The translations under genes were made by a program, and so were the position numbers. The notes below the pieces were generated by a model. That model was not told where the DNA came from. It was given only the letters and a program-made list of their open reading frames with translations, and did not search any database. DNA of 64,000 nucleotides. Source: Portulaca oleracea. Lineage: Eukaryota > Streptophyta > Magnoliopsida > Caryophyllales > Portulacaceae. The stretch covers positions 48,124,195-48,188,194 of the forward strand of contig CM055872.1 in NCBI GenBank assembly GCA_029582165.1, written 5' to 3'. Shown here one piece after another: positions 34,849-46,098 of the stretch (its first letter is position 1; each line of letters opens with the position of its first letter).

Positions 34849-36603
34849 TGTTTAGACCCGATTTCGTGTCTAAATACCGCCTAAATCCTTAGGCTTTTGA
34901 CTTGTTTTGTAGCTCGTTTAATAACTTTTAATGCGTTTTGGTTATTTTTGTAGTTTCCGAAGTTTTTACTCAAAACGATGCTAAATGGGCTAATTTTGCA
35001 CCAATCTTGGGAATCCCGAGATTCCCTAAGATTCCCCGAGCCTTGGTCTTGTCGAAGGCAGCGGAAACGGAAGGGCCGATCATGTCAAAAAGAGCGGAAG
35101 CGGAAGTATCAAGTCGAAGAGCACTGAAGGGTAGCCCCCGCCACCAATTTTCGTAGCGGGCGCTACACCCTGAAGAATACCTGTGGCCGAGATAGACCGT
35201 GGCCACGACCATGTTGACCGTAGCCACGGTGTGATTGAGCCAATGCCTAAGGAAGGAGACATTGCAACCCGAGATGGACCGTGATCACGGTCAGTCTGAT
35301 CGTAGCCATGGTGAGATCACTACCCTGCCCAAGGAAGAAGTTGGCCGAACAAGAACGTGGCCACGGTCTCCCATGACTAAAGCCATGGCGGTGAGAAGGA
35401 GCGAAAAGTTGTCAGCCCTAATCGCCCAGACCGTGCCTACGGTGCATGGGTACCGTGCCACCGCGATCGCTGCTTAAGAGAAGTTTTGCACGCCTTACGC
35501 GGGACCGCGGGCCACGATCACCTTGATCGCGTCCCCTCATGCGGACACGTTTTGTCTGTTATGTAAAATCATGAGTTTTGAGTAAAAAACTCGACCCCTA
35601 TTTATGGTAATTAGGTCATTTTAGCTGGAAGGACTTGGAGAAGCTGCTTTTAGCTATCTTTTATCATACTTTAGCATATACTTTATCACATTTTAAGCTT
35701 TGGATTAGAGGGATTAGTTAAGATCTTTGCTGAGATTATTGGTTCTTGTATTGGATTCTCTTGAGTTTTATTGGAAGTTTGAAGATTATTATCATATTTG
35801 GAGCATTGGAGCTTAATTATTCAGAAGTTTTTCCTCTTTGTCATCACAATCAATGAGCATTTTGTAACCTTTCTCTCTTATACTTCATAGTTTATCTATT
35901 AATCTCTGTTTTGCTATTGTTGTTATTGTTGGTTTTGTTGATTGTTTATTGTTGTCTTAAGCATGAATGAAGTTGTTGATGTTATTATCATGATAGTTAG
36001 GATGTTTAGTGGCTAGAACCCTAATGGGTTAGGGAGATATTAAGGGTGTGAATGGGGGATTAGGTTTGGGTTAGCAATATTAGTGAGTAACTAGTTAGGA
36101 AATCAATTTCCCAATCTTATTCTTCCCTCAAGTGGGTTGTATTTGGGTGCGAAAGCATCCCGAATACATCCAACGCTTGTTGGAAGGTAGGAATTGGGAT
36201 AGTTAGTATTCTAGTTCGTGAAAGCGAATAGAAACTAACTAGGAAATTCGGTTCCATTAACTCCCCTGGGTCTGTCGATGGACTTTGGGGAAGTTAATCC
36301 GGGCCTTCCTTGAAAGAGGAAGCCCGGTGGGTATTTTTCTAACGGTGTTACCACTTGATTTCCCCTTCACGTTACTCTCTTGTTGCGAAACCCATTTCCT
36401 TATCCCCATGTGCATCCTGAAAGTCTCTCGACACCCATTGTCTCACCTTTTTGACTGAACCTAGTGTGTTTGTGCTGTTTTTATCTTAAAACCTATCATT
36501 CTTTCTTGATCGTAAACCCTACCTAGAGTCGAGTAGTTGTAGCTAAGGCCCCTCGCTCCTTGTGGAAGAACGATATAACCGAGGTCTTACAAACCACGTT
36601 ACA
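34849..36603 (+). repeat. Element C 5' LTR (1755 bp)
   Basis: It starts TGTTTAGACCCGATTTCG and ends AAACCACGTTACA. Palindrome cluster at 35150-35535, then a TATA-like CTATTTATGG at about 35598. Confidence 0.93.
35150..35535 (+). repeat. Palindrome cluster in the C 5' LTR
   Basis: Copies of ACCGTGGCCACGG-type inverted repeats, plus GTAGCGGGCGCTAC near 35152. Several are damaged relative to the 3' LTR, mostly by C-to-T or G-to-A changes at CpG (for example GCCATGGT where the 3' LTR has GCCACGGT). Confidence 0.85.
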
Positions 36604-36608
36604 CAAAA

Positions 36609-36626
36609 TGGCGTCGTTGCCGGGGA
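36609..36626 (+). promoter_or_regulatory. Element C primer-binding site
   Basis: TGGCGTCGTTGCCGGGGA, five bases after the 5' LTR, fits tRNA-Asp with one mismatch to the form usual in Athila. Confidence 0.88.
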
Positions 36627-36745
36627 TTAAGCGCACCTAGCTTAGCTCTTTGTCTTTAGGTTGTTTATGATCATTTCACTTGCTAGAGATTTTTTTTATC
36701 CTTGGTTATTGGAAATTTGATTTTTTCTGTTTGTTCCTTTTGTGC

Positions 36746-38310
36746 ATGCGGACTCGATCTCAACGAGGCCAAACTCCGATAAGTCCACCGATTCCGAACC
36801 CGGAGAGCATTATTCGGCAAGCAAACGCCGGGTTGAGACGAAGAAGACAACAAAGGGAGCAAGAAACAATTGAGGTTCCAATGTCTGACGGAGAACAAGA
36901 TCCACCCCGTACCTTAGATTCATATTCCTTGCCATCGCCAGGTACGGGAGGCGACCCCATCATACTACCTGCATTACCACCGAACGCTACGTTCGAATTC
37001 AAGCCATATTTGTTGGACATCTTCGAGAACAATCCGTATCATGGAGGAGAGCATGAAAACCCTATCGACCACATCAACAAATTCGAGCAACGCATCGGCT
37101 GTGTACAAATGAATGGAGTCTCCGCCGAATACATGAAGCTGAAATTTTTCCCACTCACCTTGAAGGGGAAAGCGCTATTATGGCTCAACACGTGTCCGCC
37201 CAGAACTTATTCTACATGGGATTCCCTTAGACGCGACTTCCTTCAAAGGTTTTTCCCTAATGATGAGACGTGTCGGTTGAGGCAAGCCATCATGAGCTTC
37301 AAGCAAGAGCCCGATGAGTCGTTATTCGAAGCATGGGGGAGATTCAAAGGTCTCCAATGGAGGTGTCCACATCATAACCTTGAGGATTGGTTACTATTGC
37401 ACCACTTCTATTCCAGATTGAGTAGCTCTCTACGAGAATCCATTGATCATGCCTCGGGAGGCATGTTCCTAAAGAAGACGGCAGAGGAAGCAAATGTATT
37501 TCTTCACGAGTTATCGCAAAACTCTCCTCATTGGGGAGGTGGCCGTGGTCCAAGGGATGACCCTTCTCTTGAAAGCAATCCCACTAGCCCAAAATTCGGC
37601 TTTAGAAGAGACCACGAGGCAAGTGAAGGCGGCCGTGGTCCAAGGGAGGTGGCCGTGGTCCAAGGATTGGTTACAAATTTCTCATGAATGTCGTTCTTGA
37701 GATGCAACAAAAGTCGGCTTTAGAAGAGACCACGAGGCAAGTGAAGGCGGCTCAAGAAGTATCAATGATTATTCCAGAAACCCGAGTTCTTGTGTGCGAT
37801 TTTTGTCGAGGGCCACATTCATTGAAGAGGTGTGAGGAGTATCAAGATGAACATGTCCAAGCCATTTATCCCAATAAAAACCTTTCCTATGCCAACGAAA
37901 ACCCCGTTCGACTTCGTGCGAACTATTCTTACAACCAACAAGCCCCATTAGCCCAAAATCCACCTCCTGGTTTCCCAAACCAAAACCGCCGCCAATACCA
38001 CCAAAATCATCACCAAGGCCAATCTTCCCAAGCACCCAAACCACCGCAACCAGAACCCATTGAGCAAGCCCTTCAAAGGATTGCCTTATCTCAAGAAAAG
38101 TTACTCTTATCTCAAGAGAAGATAGCCTTAGAAAGGGAAAAAGATGTCGTACGCATCAAGAACCTTGAGTTGCTAATAACTCAAATGGCGCAACAATCTC
38201 CACCCATCCAATCTTTACCTAGCCAACCCCAACCAAATCCGAAAGGACAACTGAATGCTATTACTTTGAGGAGTGATAGGGAGATTGATGGCCCTATAGG
38301 ATGGTGGTAG
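36746..38310 (+). pseudogene. Element C gag
   Basis: I chose the ATG at 36746 (MRTRSQRGQTP) over the upstream one because the basic Arg/Gln-rich start fits Athila gag. Capsid motifs follow: FEFKPYLLDIFENNPYHG, KFFPLTLKGKALLWLN, ESLFEAWGRFKGLQWRCPHH and ESIDHASGGMFLKKTAEEAN. The first frame stops at 37687 within a region rearranged by direct repeats. CGGCTTTAGAAGAGACCACG occurs at about 37599 and 37713, and GTGGCCGTGGTCCAAGG occurs three times. The second frame (37684-38310) has a zinc-knuckle-like CDFCRGPHSLKRC and a Gln/Pro-rich tail. Gag packages the RNA in virus-like particles; this copy cannot make an intact protein. Confidence 0.87.
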
Positions 38311-41300
38311 AGGATGTCTTGGGTGATAAGGAGGGCGATGTGGTGGATGTCGAGGAAGACGAGGATTTGATAGAAGAACGGGAGAGTAAGTTAGTCTTGG
38401 GTGAGGGAGCTGATGGAGTACAAGAGGAAGAATTGGGAGAATCTAGTGAAGAGAGAGAAGAGATGGAGAGAGTGAGAAAAGGGAAGGGAAAGATGACGGA
38501 AGAAGAACCAATCCAAACCATGGACAAATCAAAGCTACCGCCGGTCCCTTTTCCCGAGCGGTTGACAAAACCAAAGTCCGATGCAAAATTTTGAAAGTTC
38601 ATTAAGATGCTTAAGAAGCTTCAAGTTAACATCCCATTTCTTGATGCCATTTCTGAAGTCCCATCCTTCAAGAAACATTTGAAGGAGCTTCTTACGAGCA
38701 AGAGGAGAATGCAAGAGAAAGCTACAATTCATTTGACGGTGGATTGTAGTGCCATTATCGATAACAAATCACTGGAGAAGCTAGCCTACCCTGGGAGTTT
38801 TTCTATTCCATGCACCATCGGTGATATGCGGATTGGCCGTGCCCTATGTGATCTAGGAGCAAGTGTAAGTGTCATGCCTTACTCAATTTGCAAGAAGTTG
38901 AATCTTGATGATCTAGCTCCTACTACAATTAACCTCCAATTGGCCGACCGTTCCGTACGAAGACCCTTGGGGATATTGGAGGACATCCCGGTGCAAGTAG
39001 GGCGATTTTTGATCCCTTGTGATTTTGTTATCTTGGAGATGGAGGAGGACAACAACATCCCTATTATTTTGGGAAGGCCGTTCCTTGCTACGGCGGGAGC
39101 AATTATTGATGTGAAGAATGGAAGTATGTCATTGAAAGTCGGGAATGAAAGTATTATTTTTCAACTTGAGGGGTCATTGAAAGGTCCTTCGTATGGGGAA
39201 TCATGCTACGCTATTGACATGATGGAATTTCTTGTCGATGAGTATATTGAGGAGTCCCATCAACTGGAGTCTACTTGTGACGATCCCTTTGGTGCTTGCT
39301 TATTGGAGTCTTTCCAATTTGAGACCGACGGCTCCGACATTACTTTCTTCACCAACCTTCTTGACTCTTCACCCATGCATGAGGAAATTATTATTGATAA
39401 GCCTTTTATGGAGTGCATGGAGATTCAAGATGCGATCTACAAAGGTATGTCTTCCTCCCAAATTCAATCTTCTACTCCTCTAGAGCTTAAACCTTTGCCC
39501 CCTTCCCTCCAATATGCTTTCTTGGATGATGAAAAATCTTATCCTGTGATTGTGAATGCGAATTTGAATGATTTTGAATTGTCCAAGTTGCTTGATTTGC
39601 TTAGAAAGCATAGAGGTGCATTAGGTTATAGGATAGAAGATTTGCAAGGTTTATCCCCTTCCATACGCATGCATTCGATTGACTTGCTAGAAGATGCCAA
39701 GCCTACTAGGCAACCCCAACATCGATTAAATCCTAACATGCAAGAAGTGGTTAAAAAGGAAGTAGTGAAGTTGCTCGCTGCTGAGATCATCTTCCCCATC
39801 GCAAATAGCGAATGGGTAAGCCTCGTTCAGTGTGTACCGAAAAAGGGTGGAATGACCGTAATTGAAAATGATAAGAAAGAATTGGTAAGTACCCGAACTG
39901 TGACTGGTTGGAGAATGTGCATTGATTACCGTTAGCTTAACAAAGTAACGAAGAAGGACCATTTTCCCCTTCCTTTTATTGACCAGATGTTAGAACGGTT
40001 GGCGGGTCACTCACATTTGGCGGGTCACTCACATTTTTGCTTTATAGATGGGTATTCGGGGTTCTTTCAAATTCCAATCCACCCCTCACACCAAGAAAAA
40101 ACCACCTTCACTTGCCCATACGGGACATTTGCTTACTGTCGCATGCCATTTGGTTTATGTAATGCCCCTGGGACTTTTCAACGTTGTATGAAGGCTATTT
40201 TTAGCGATTTCATTGAGAAATGCATGGAAGTTTTTATGGATGACTTTTCTGTGTACGGTAATTCTTTTGATGACTATTTGCTAAACCTGGAGAAAGTGTT
40301 AACTCGTTGTGAAGAAGTGGATCTAGTACTCAATTGGGAGAAATGCCACTTTATGGTGGAACAAGGTATTGTTTTGGGTCACTTAATCTCTTCTAAGGGC
40401 ATCGAGGTGGATAAGGCGAAGGTTGAGGTCATAGAGTGCCTACCACCCCCAATTTCTGTTAAGGGGGTGCGTAGCTTCCTTGGCCATGCCGGCTTCTATC
40501 GCCGATTCGTCAAGGATTTTTTGAAAATCGCTCGACCTCTAACCGACCTCTTATGCAAGGATGCTCCTTTCATTTTTACTGATGAGTGTCTTGAGTCGTT
40601 TTACAGATTGAAGCAGGCTTTGATTTCCGCTCCGGTGGTTCAACCTCCGGACTGGACACTACCATTTAAGATTATGGCCGACGCAAGTGACTTTACCGTG
40701 GGGGCGTGTTTGACCCAAACAGTGGACAAGAAGCCAAGGGTTATATATTACGCAAGCTATGCGCTTGATAGTGCCCAAAGAAACTACACCACCATGGAAA
40801 AGGAACTTTTGGCGATCGTTTTTGCGCTCAACAAATTCCGGCAGTACCTTATGTTCTTGAAGGTAGTAGTCTACACGGATCATGCCGCTATCAAATACTT
40901 GATGGGAAAGAAGGAGACAAAGCCAAGGCTAATGTGGTGGGTCTTGCTTATGCAAGAATTTGATTTGGAAATCCGCGACAAGGCGGGCACGAAGAATGTT
41001 GTAGCCGATCACCTCTCGAGGATTCTTGTCGACTTGGAAGACACCCAACCGATTGTAGATGCTTTCCCGGACGAGCGACTTTTGGCGATCAACTCTCATC
41101 CTTGGTATGCGGATATTGTGAATTATTTGGCAAGCGAAGTGATTCCCCAACACTTGAACCATCACCAAAAGAAGAAATTTCTCCACGACAAGAAGCATTA
41201 CTTTTAGGATGATCCCTTCCTTGTCCGGCTTTGCAATGATGGGATGTACCGGCGATGTATTCCCGAGAGTGAAGCGCAATCCGTTTTGACTCATTGTCAC

Positions 41301-42389
41301 GAGTTTTCGGTGGGAGGTCACGGTGGCTCCCAAAAGACGGCGGCGAGGGTTCTACAAGCCGGCTATTGGCGGCCAACTCTTTTTGGTGATGCCCATTTGC
41401 ATGTCAAGCAATGTGATAGATGTCAAAGATCTGAAAACATCTCCCGGAAAAATGAAGCACCATTGAACTATATTCTTGAAGTTGAAGTCTTCGATGTGTG
41501 GGGGTTAGACTTCATGGAACCTTTCCCGTCATCAAGGGGTTTCCAATACATCCTAGTGGCGGTGGATTATGTCTCAAAGTGGGTCGAAGCCATACCATGC
41601 GTAAGGTGCAATGGGAAGTCCGTTTCTAGATTCTTGAAAAAGACCCTATTCCCAAGATTTGGCATTCCACGGGTCATCATTAGTGACAACGGTTCCCATT
41701 TCATTGAGAAGAAGTTCGAGTTTCTTTTGGCAAAGTACGACATCAATCATAAGAAGGGACTCCCTTATCATCAACAAACACAAGGTCAAGTGGAAATCTC
41801 AAACCGTGCCGTCAAGGAGATCTTAGAGAAGACGGTCAACTCTTCAAGGAGAGATTGGGCAGAAAAATTGGAAGAAGTTTTGTGGGCATACCGCACCGGT
41901 TACAAAACACCGATCGGTACTACGCCCTACCGTCTTGTATACGGGAAGGCGTGTCACTTTCCCGTGGAGCTTGAGCATAAAACCATGTGGGCAATCAAGA
42001 AGTTGAACTTCGATCTTAAGGCGGCCGGAAGTAGTCGGTTATTTCAACTAGAATAACTTGAGGAACTGAGGTGTCATGCATATGAGAACAACAAGATCTA
42101 CAAAGAAAGAACCAAAGCATGTTACGACAAGAGGTTGAACCGACGTGAGTTTGCGGTAGGTGATAGGGTTCTCATCTTCAACTCGAGGCTAAAGTTATTC
42201 TCCGGGAAATTGAGATCACGATGGTCCAGTCCATTTGAAATTGTGAAAATTCTCCCTGCCGGAGTTGTAGAATTGAAGGATGCACAAGGAAAGTGTTTCA
42301 AGGCAAACTCATCGAAGCTTAAACCATACATCATGGGCGAGGATTATGCCGGGACAGTTGTGGTGTATCTCGCGAACTTTGAGGATTGA
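38301..42389 (+). pseudogene. Element C pol: protease, RT, RNase H, integrase; one frame with four nonsense codons
   Basis: All parts lie in one reading frame, interrupted only by stops at 38592 (TGA), 39933 (TAG), 41205 (TAG) and 42054 (TAA). Protease: catalytic ALCDLGASVSVMP near 38850 and [65 protein letters not shown], and FMDDF in place of the usual YVDD-type motif. RNase [29 protein letters not shown] and [10 protein letters not shown]. Integrase: [12 protein letters not shown] and CDRCQR zinc domain, then Asp in WGLDFMEPF, Asp in IISDNGSHF, Glu in [15 protein letters not shown] has a 21-bp tandem duplication near 39999-40040, giving [12 protein letters not shown]. The protein would copy and integrate the element but needs all four stops read through. 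Confidence 0.92.
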
Positions 42390-43357
42390 AAAGCATTGTG
42401 ATAGGTCGAGCTAGGACCTACAAAAACAAGCACCCGGGAGAGGTATGACTTACTTCCCCTTCTTTTAGTGTTTTTCTTTCATTTTCTTCCATTTTTATTT
42501 CCCTTGTTTTAGCATTTTCATTTTCCTTAGTGTTCAGTGACAAAATTTGAGAAAAAACTAGAAAAAAAAAACTGAAAAGAAAAATAGAAAAGATTGGAAG
42601 AAAAGAAAAAAAAATTCGAGAGTGAAGAAAGAATAAAAAGAGGTACTATGAGGGTCGGGGTTTGAAAGTGGTTTTGAGTGTTGGGAGAATGTCCTTGAAT
42701 GATAAATTGAGCGAGAAAGAAAAGGGAGTGGATGATAAGAGGGTAGATTTTAGGACTTAACGTTTTTTTTCCAAGTTTTGAGCCTTGTAGGTGGGCCGAA
42801 AGGGACCACGGCCACGGTCAGGTTATGCAAGTTGTGCCCAGTTTTCTCAGGCCAAAGTAGACCGTGACCGCGATGGGTTTCACCGCAACCACGGTCTCAT
42901 CACAGCAGTTCTTGGAAAAAATGTCTTCCCGAAGATCACCGTGACCACATTGTATGTTACCGTAGCCACTATCTCCACCCTGCATTTTCCCCTCATTTTC
43001 CCCAACACGTGCCACACCGTGCCCATGGTCAAATCGACCGTGGCCACGGTGAGTCGAAAACTGCGAAATATGTCGGGGTCTCATTCTCATTTTCCCTCAT
43101 TTCTCTTTCATTTCCTTCCATTCCCTCACACTCGAAAACCCCCCTAAAACCCTAAAACCACAAATTCCTTACAATTTTTGACAAATCCATCACCAATTTC
43201 TTCCATTTCTCTCCAACCTCCCCTGCGATTCTAACCCTAGCTGCGCACCTCGTCGTTTTTTTCGCCATTTTCGGGGCTCCTTGAAGCAATACTCTGGGTT
43301 TGTGTTCTTGGTGGAGTTCGAAATCATCATCCATCCTTCCCCAACACTTCAATCCAG
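42390..43357 (+). other. Element C region between integrase and aORF, with leader
   Basis: Low-complexity A-rich sequence (42540-42640) is followed by the palindrome cluster, then a CT-rich leader (43081-43357) with AAAACCCTAAAACC. The leader ends in a splice-donor-like AATCCAG/GTATTCC at 43358. Confidence 0.6.
42795..43060 (+). repeat. Internal palindrome cluster of element C
   Basis: It contains GACCACGGCCACGGTC, GACCGTGACCGCG, CCGCAACCACGGTC, and ACCGTGGCCACGGT near 43038, the same repeat family as in its LTRs. It precedes the aORF leader, as in B and F. Confidence 0.82.
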
Positions 43358-43604
43358 GTATTCCTTGATTCATTGGTGTATAAACAATTGATTTGCTTGC
43401 TTTTGGGTTGAATTTTGTGACAATTTCTTGTGGGTTTGGTTGGTCGAATTGTTTGAGTTTGAGGGTTGAATTTTTGGTGGATATTGTTGAGTTTGGAGTG
43501 TTTTGGTGAATTATTGGGTTGAATTTTGTGGTTGGTTGTGAATTCGTGGTTGCTCGGGAATTTTGGGTAGTGTTTGTGATGTGTTTCGTTGTTGTGGTTT
43601 TCAG
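43358..43604 (+). other. Putative leader intron before the aORF of element C
   Basis: The donor AG/GTATTC at 43358 and the acceptor TTTTCAG at 43604 flank T-rich sequence. The acceptor is nine bases before the aORF ATG at 43614. A similar arrangement occurs in F, where the acceptor abuts the ATG. Inferred from splice-site form and position only. Confidence 0.55.
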
Positions 43605-43613
43605 TTGCTATCA

Positions 43614-44755
43614 ATGGGTCGAGCAAAACGTGCCCGGACTGAGCCGGAATCGACCCCTGTCCCATCAACCTCTACCGAGCCTGACAAAACCCGGTACAAG
43701 GGTCAACCGGCCTCGATTATTCAATGTGACCCGAAGATTAAGGTTAACTTCCGGGATGATATGCACAAGGCGAGGTATGAGAGGCTCAAGAAGCGGAAAA
43801 TCTGTGCTCCGGACCTCTATCATGAAGAGACGGCCAAGGATATCTTTTGTAAACCGAGCATGGACTTTTTGATCAAAGTCATGGGTTGGGAGGTCTTCGC
43901 CACCATCAACGAGGCAATCATCGAACAGCGGGTGCTCGAGTTCCTTAGTTCTTTGGTAGTAGAGTAGGACGGTACACCCAACGTCTCTTTCTCGTACATC
44001 GTGAACAAAAAGGAGGTCGGATGCATGGTTAAGGATCTTTGCAATGCTTTAGGCCTTCTCGAGGATGGCATCTTCTATGGCGAGTGCGTTAATTTCAATG
44101 AACAAGAAGCTATGCGAGCCCTCACTTGCTGGAGGAGACGTTATCCAAAGGTTCGCACCCAACGAGCGCAATATTATTACCCAAGCAACTCCAAGGCCCG
44201 GGATTTTTGTAACCTCAGTGTCCGCATCTTCCACTGCATCATCTCGAACTCCGTTTTCGGCCGTGACGCCGGCGCTCAAGCATCCGGAAAGACGACCTCT
44301 TCGTCCTCTACAATGCAATTAACAATCGCCGAGTCAACACCGGCTCATGCATCCTCCACTGTCTCCGAGAAATAAGCCTCGAAACCCGGAACATGACCGT
44401 TGGAATGGGTCACATCATCACCCATCTTCTACGGAAGCAAGGGTTCGAGTCTTATCTCGACAAGTAGACTCCCCGGTTTTTCCCCGATCCTATCGACGGT
44501 GTTCGCCTTTGGAAGATGGAATTCTTGGAGAAAAACAAGACGCGAACATTCTACCATCACGGAAACGAGCCCCATAGCGTCATAATTCATTTGGGTGACG
44601 ACAATGCCGAGAAACGTCTAGATGTCACCGACCAACGCAATTGGTCGTGTGGCCAAACATGTGGGCTCGGGTCGCAACCATTTCTACTTGCTAGTTGTTT
44701 TTGTTTGTGTTTTGTAGGTTCTCTACCCTTTTCATGTGACACCTTCCCACAATGA
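43614..44755 (+). pseudogene. Element C aORF (Athila-type 3' ORF of unknown function), broken
   Basis: The frame starts MGRAKRARTEPESTPVP. It continues to a TAG at 43965 and then on in the same frame (VSFSYIVNKKEVGCMVKDLC, EQEAMRALTCWRRRYP) until a frameshift near 44275. Later pieces read MTVGMGHIITHLLRKQGFES and end LPFSCDTFPQ at 44755. This is the extra ORF found after integrase in Athila elements, sometimes called env-like but without demonstrated function. Its order, basic start and ITHLLRKQGF motif match the aORF of element F (ITHLARQYGF). At least one stop and two frame changes make it non-functional. Confidence 0.75.
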
Positions 44756-44771
44756 GGACATTGTGGAGCTT

Positions 44772-44800
44772 TAAGTGTGGGGGGGGGGGGGGGGAGAGAG
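44772..44800 (+). promoter_or_regulatory. Second polypurine-like tract of element C
   Basis: TTAAGTGTGG followed by a run of G and GAGAGAG, directly after the aORF remnant and about 1.3 kb before the 3' LTR. An equivalent tract sits at 28580-28592 in element B. Confidence 0.65.
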
Positions 44801-46080
44801 TTATTCTGTTTCAAGGGTAGATCGCCTAGTAGTTTTGTTCTTTGTTTTCCTAGTTTTTGCTTAAAATTTGAAAATTTTTGTGTGGAAAAGGAGAAAAAAG
44901 GGAGTGAAAACCTTTTCAGTTTTTTTTTCGTTTTGTTTTTGTTTTGCTTTGTTTCCTGGATCTCGTTATCGAAGTTGAGAAGCTGTTCTTAAACTTCTTT
45001 TAAAAGTAACCGGTTGGAGCATTTTCGACCCTAATTCGGGTTCTAGTCGAGACTTACCCTTAATAAACTCCTTTCATTAAGTGTCTAGCGAGACCCCCAT
45101 TCCTTTCTCATTTTGTTGGAACCGGGAGGTTCTAGGAGCTTGTGTCCGGGTTTGTTTTGTTTCTCGTTTAGCAAAAGCAAAAAAGTGCAAAAAGAAAAGA
45201 AAGAAAAAGCTTTCATAAGATACAATAATCTGAATAAGTGGAGCGTGTCGCTGAAGACATTAACCACCTACACTTAGCCAACCTACACGGGCCCGGTATT
45301 CGTGGTACGACATGGATACCCCTTAACCCTCCTCCCATATCGCTTTGCGACGGAGAGGCGAATGGAAAAGACCGTGTTGGGAGGGTATACCCCTTATATG
45401 GGCCGTCCAATTCCCGAAAGTAAGGCTAATACCGACTTTTAAAAACAAAAAGAAAAAAAAAGAGAAAAAGAAAAGCAAATTTCGTTGGTATTTCCAACTC
45501 AAAAAGAAAGAAAAGAAAAAGTCTTTACTTCTTAAAAGAGTGGGGCCTCCCCTTGCATCACCTACGACCCTCACCAAGCCAAGGGCGACCAAATGCAAGG
45601 GAGGGCAACGCTTCTCTTGGTTGTTTCGCTGTTTTCAAACTCGGGCGAGAGTTTTTAGAGTCTTTTGGTTCCCGTTAAAACCCTTTTTGTGCTTTAGCAT
45701 GTGGGGCTTGGCTTGGTACAAGGTGAAAAATCTTCAAGATCGACCTTTATCTGAGTTTCGTGTTTGTGAGATGCTCCTAACGGTTACTTTGGGAGGTTTA
45801 ATCGCGTTTTCTTAGTTTGGATTGCGAGATCTTGTGAATGAAAGCCTCTGTTTTTCTTTCCTTGTGTTTTCTTCGGTTTTGTTTTCACTTTCCCTCTCTC
45901 CTTTTTCTTTGGATTTTGTGGGTACAACCGCTACAAACCCTCACGAGTCCATCTCGTCCACTCGAGCTGCCGGGGGGTTCAAAGGGCTTGGTGCATACGC
46001 TAAATGTACCAGTTTCTCTCCCACGACAGAGGAGTTAGTGTTAGTTTTTGTTTTGTTTTGCTCGGGACGGGCAAAGGTTT
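44801..46080 (+). other. Element C 3' untranslated region
   Basis: Non-coding; short A-rich and T-rich tracts. It matches the opposite strand of 27685-28560 in B, for example GGGGGGTTCAAAGGGCTTGG near 45975. Confidence 0.65.
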
Positions 46081-46098
46081 AAGTGTGGGGGGGGGGGG
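46081..46098 (+). promoter_or_regulatory. Element C polypurine tract
   Basis: AAGTGTGG followed by a G run, immediately upstream of the 3' LTR. Confidence 0.88.

Noticed and set aside
35150..35535. Reading the spaced GC-rich palindromes as a CRISPR array
   Set aside because: Units are variable, irregularly spaced, within LTRs of a plant nuclear element, and there are no cas genes.
43614..44755. Calling the aORF an envelope gene
   Set aside because: No signal peptide, membrane segment or fusion features visible; the env-like label has no functional support here.
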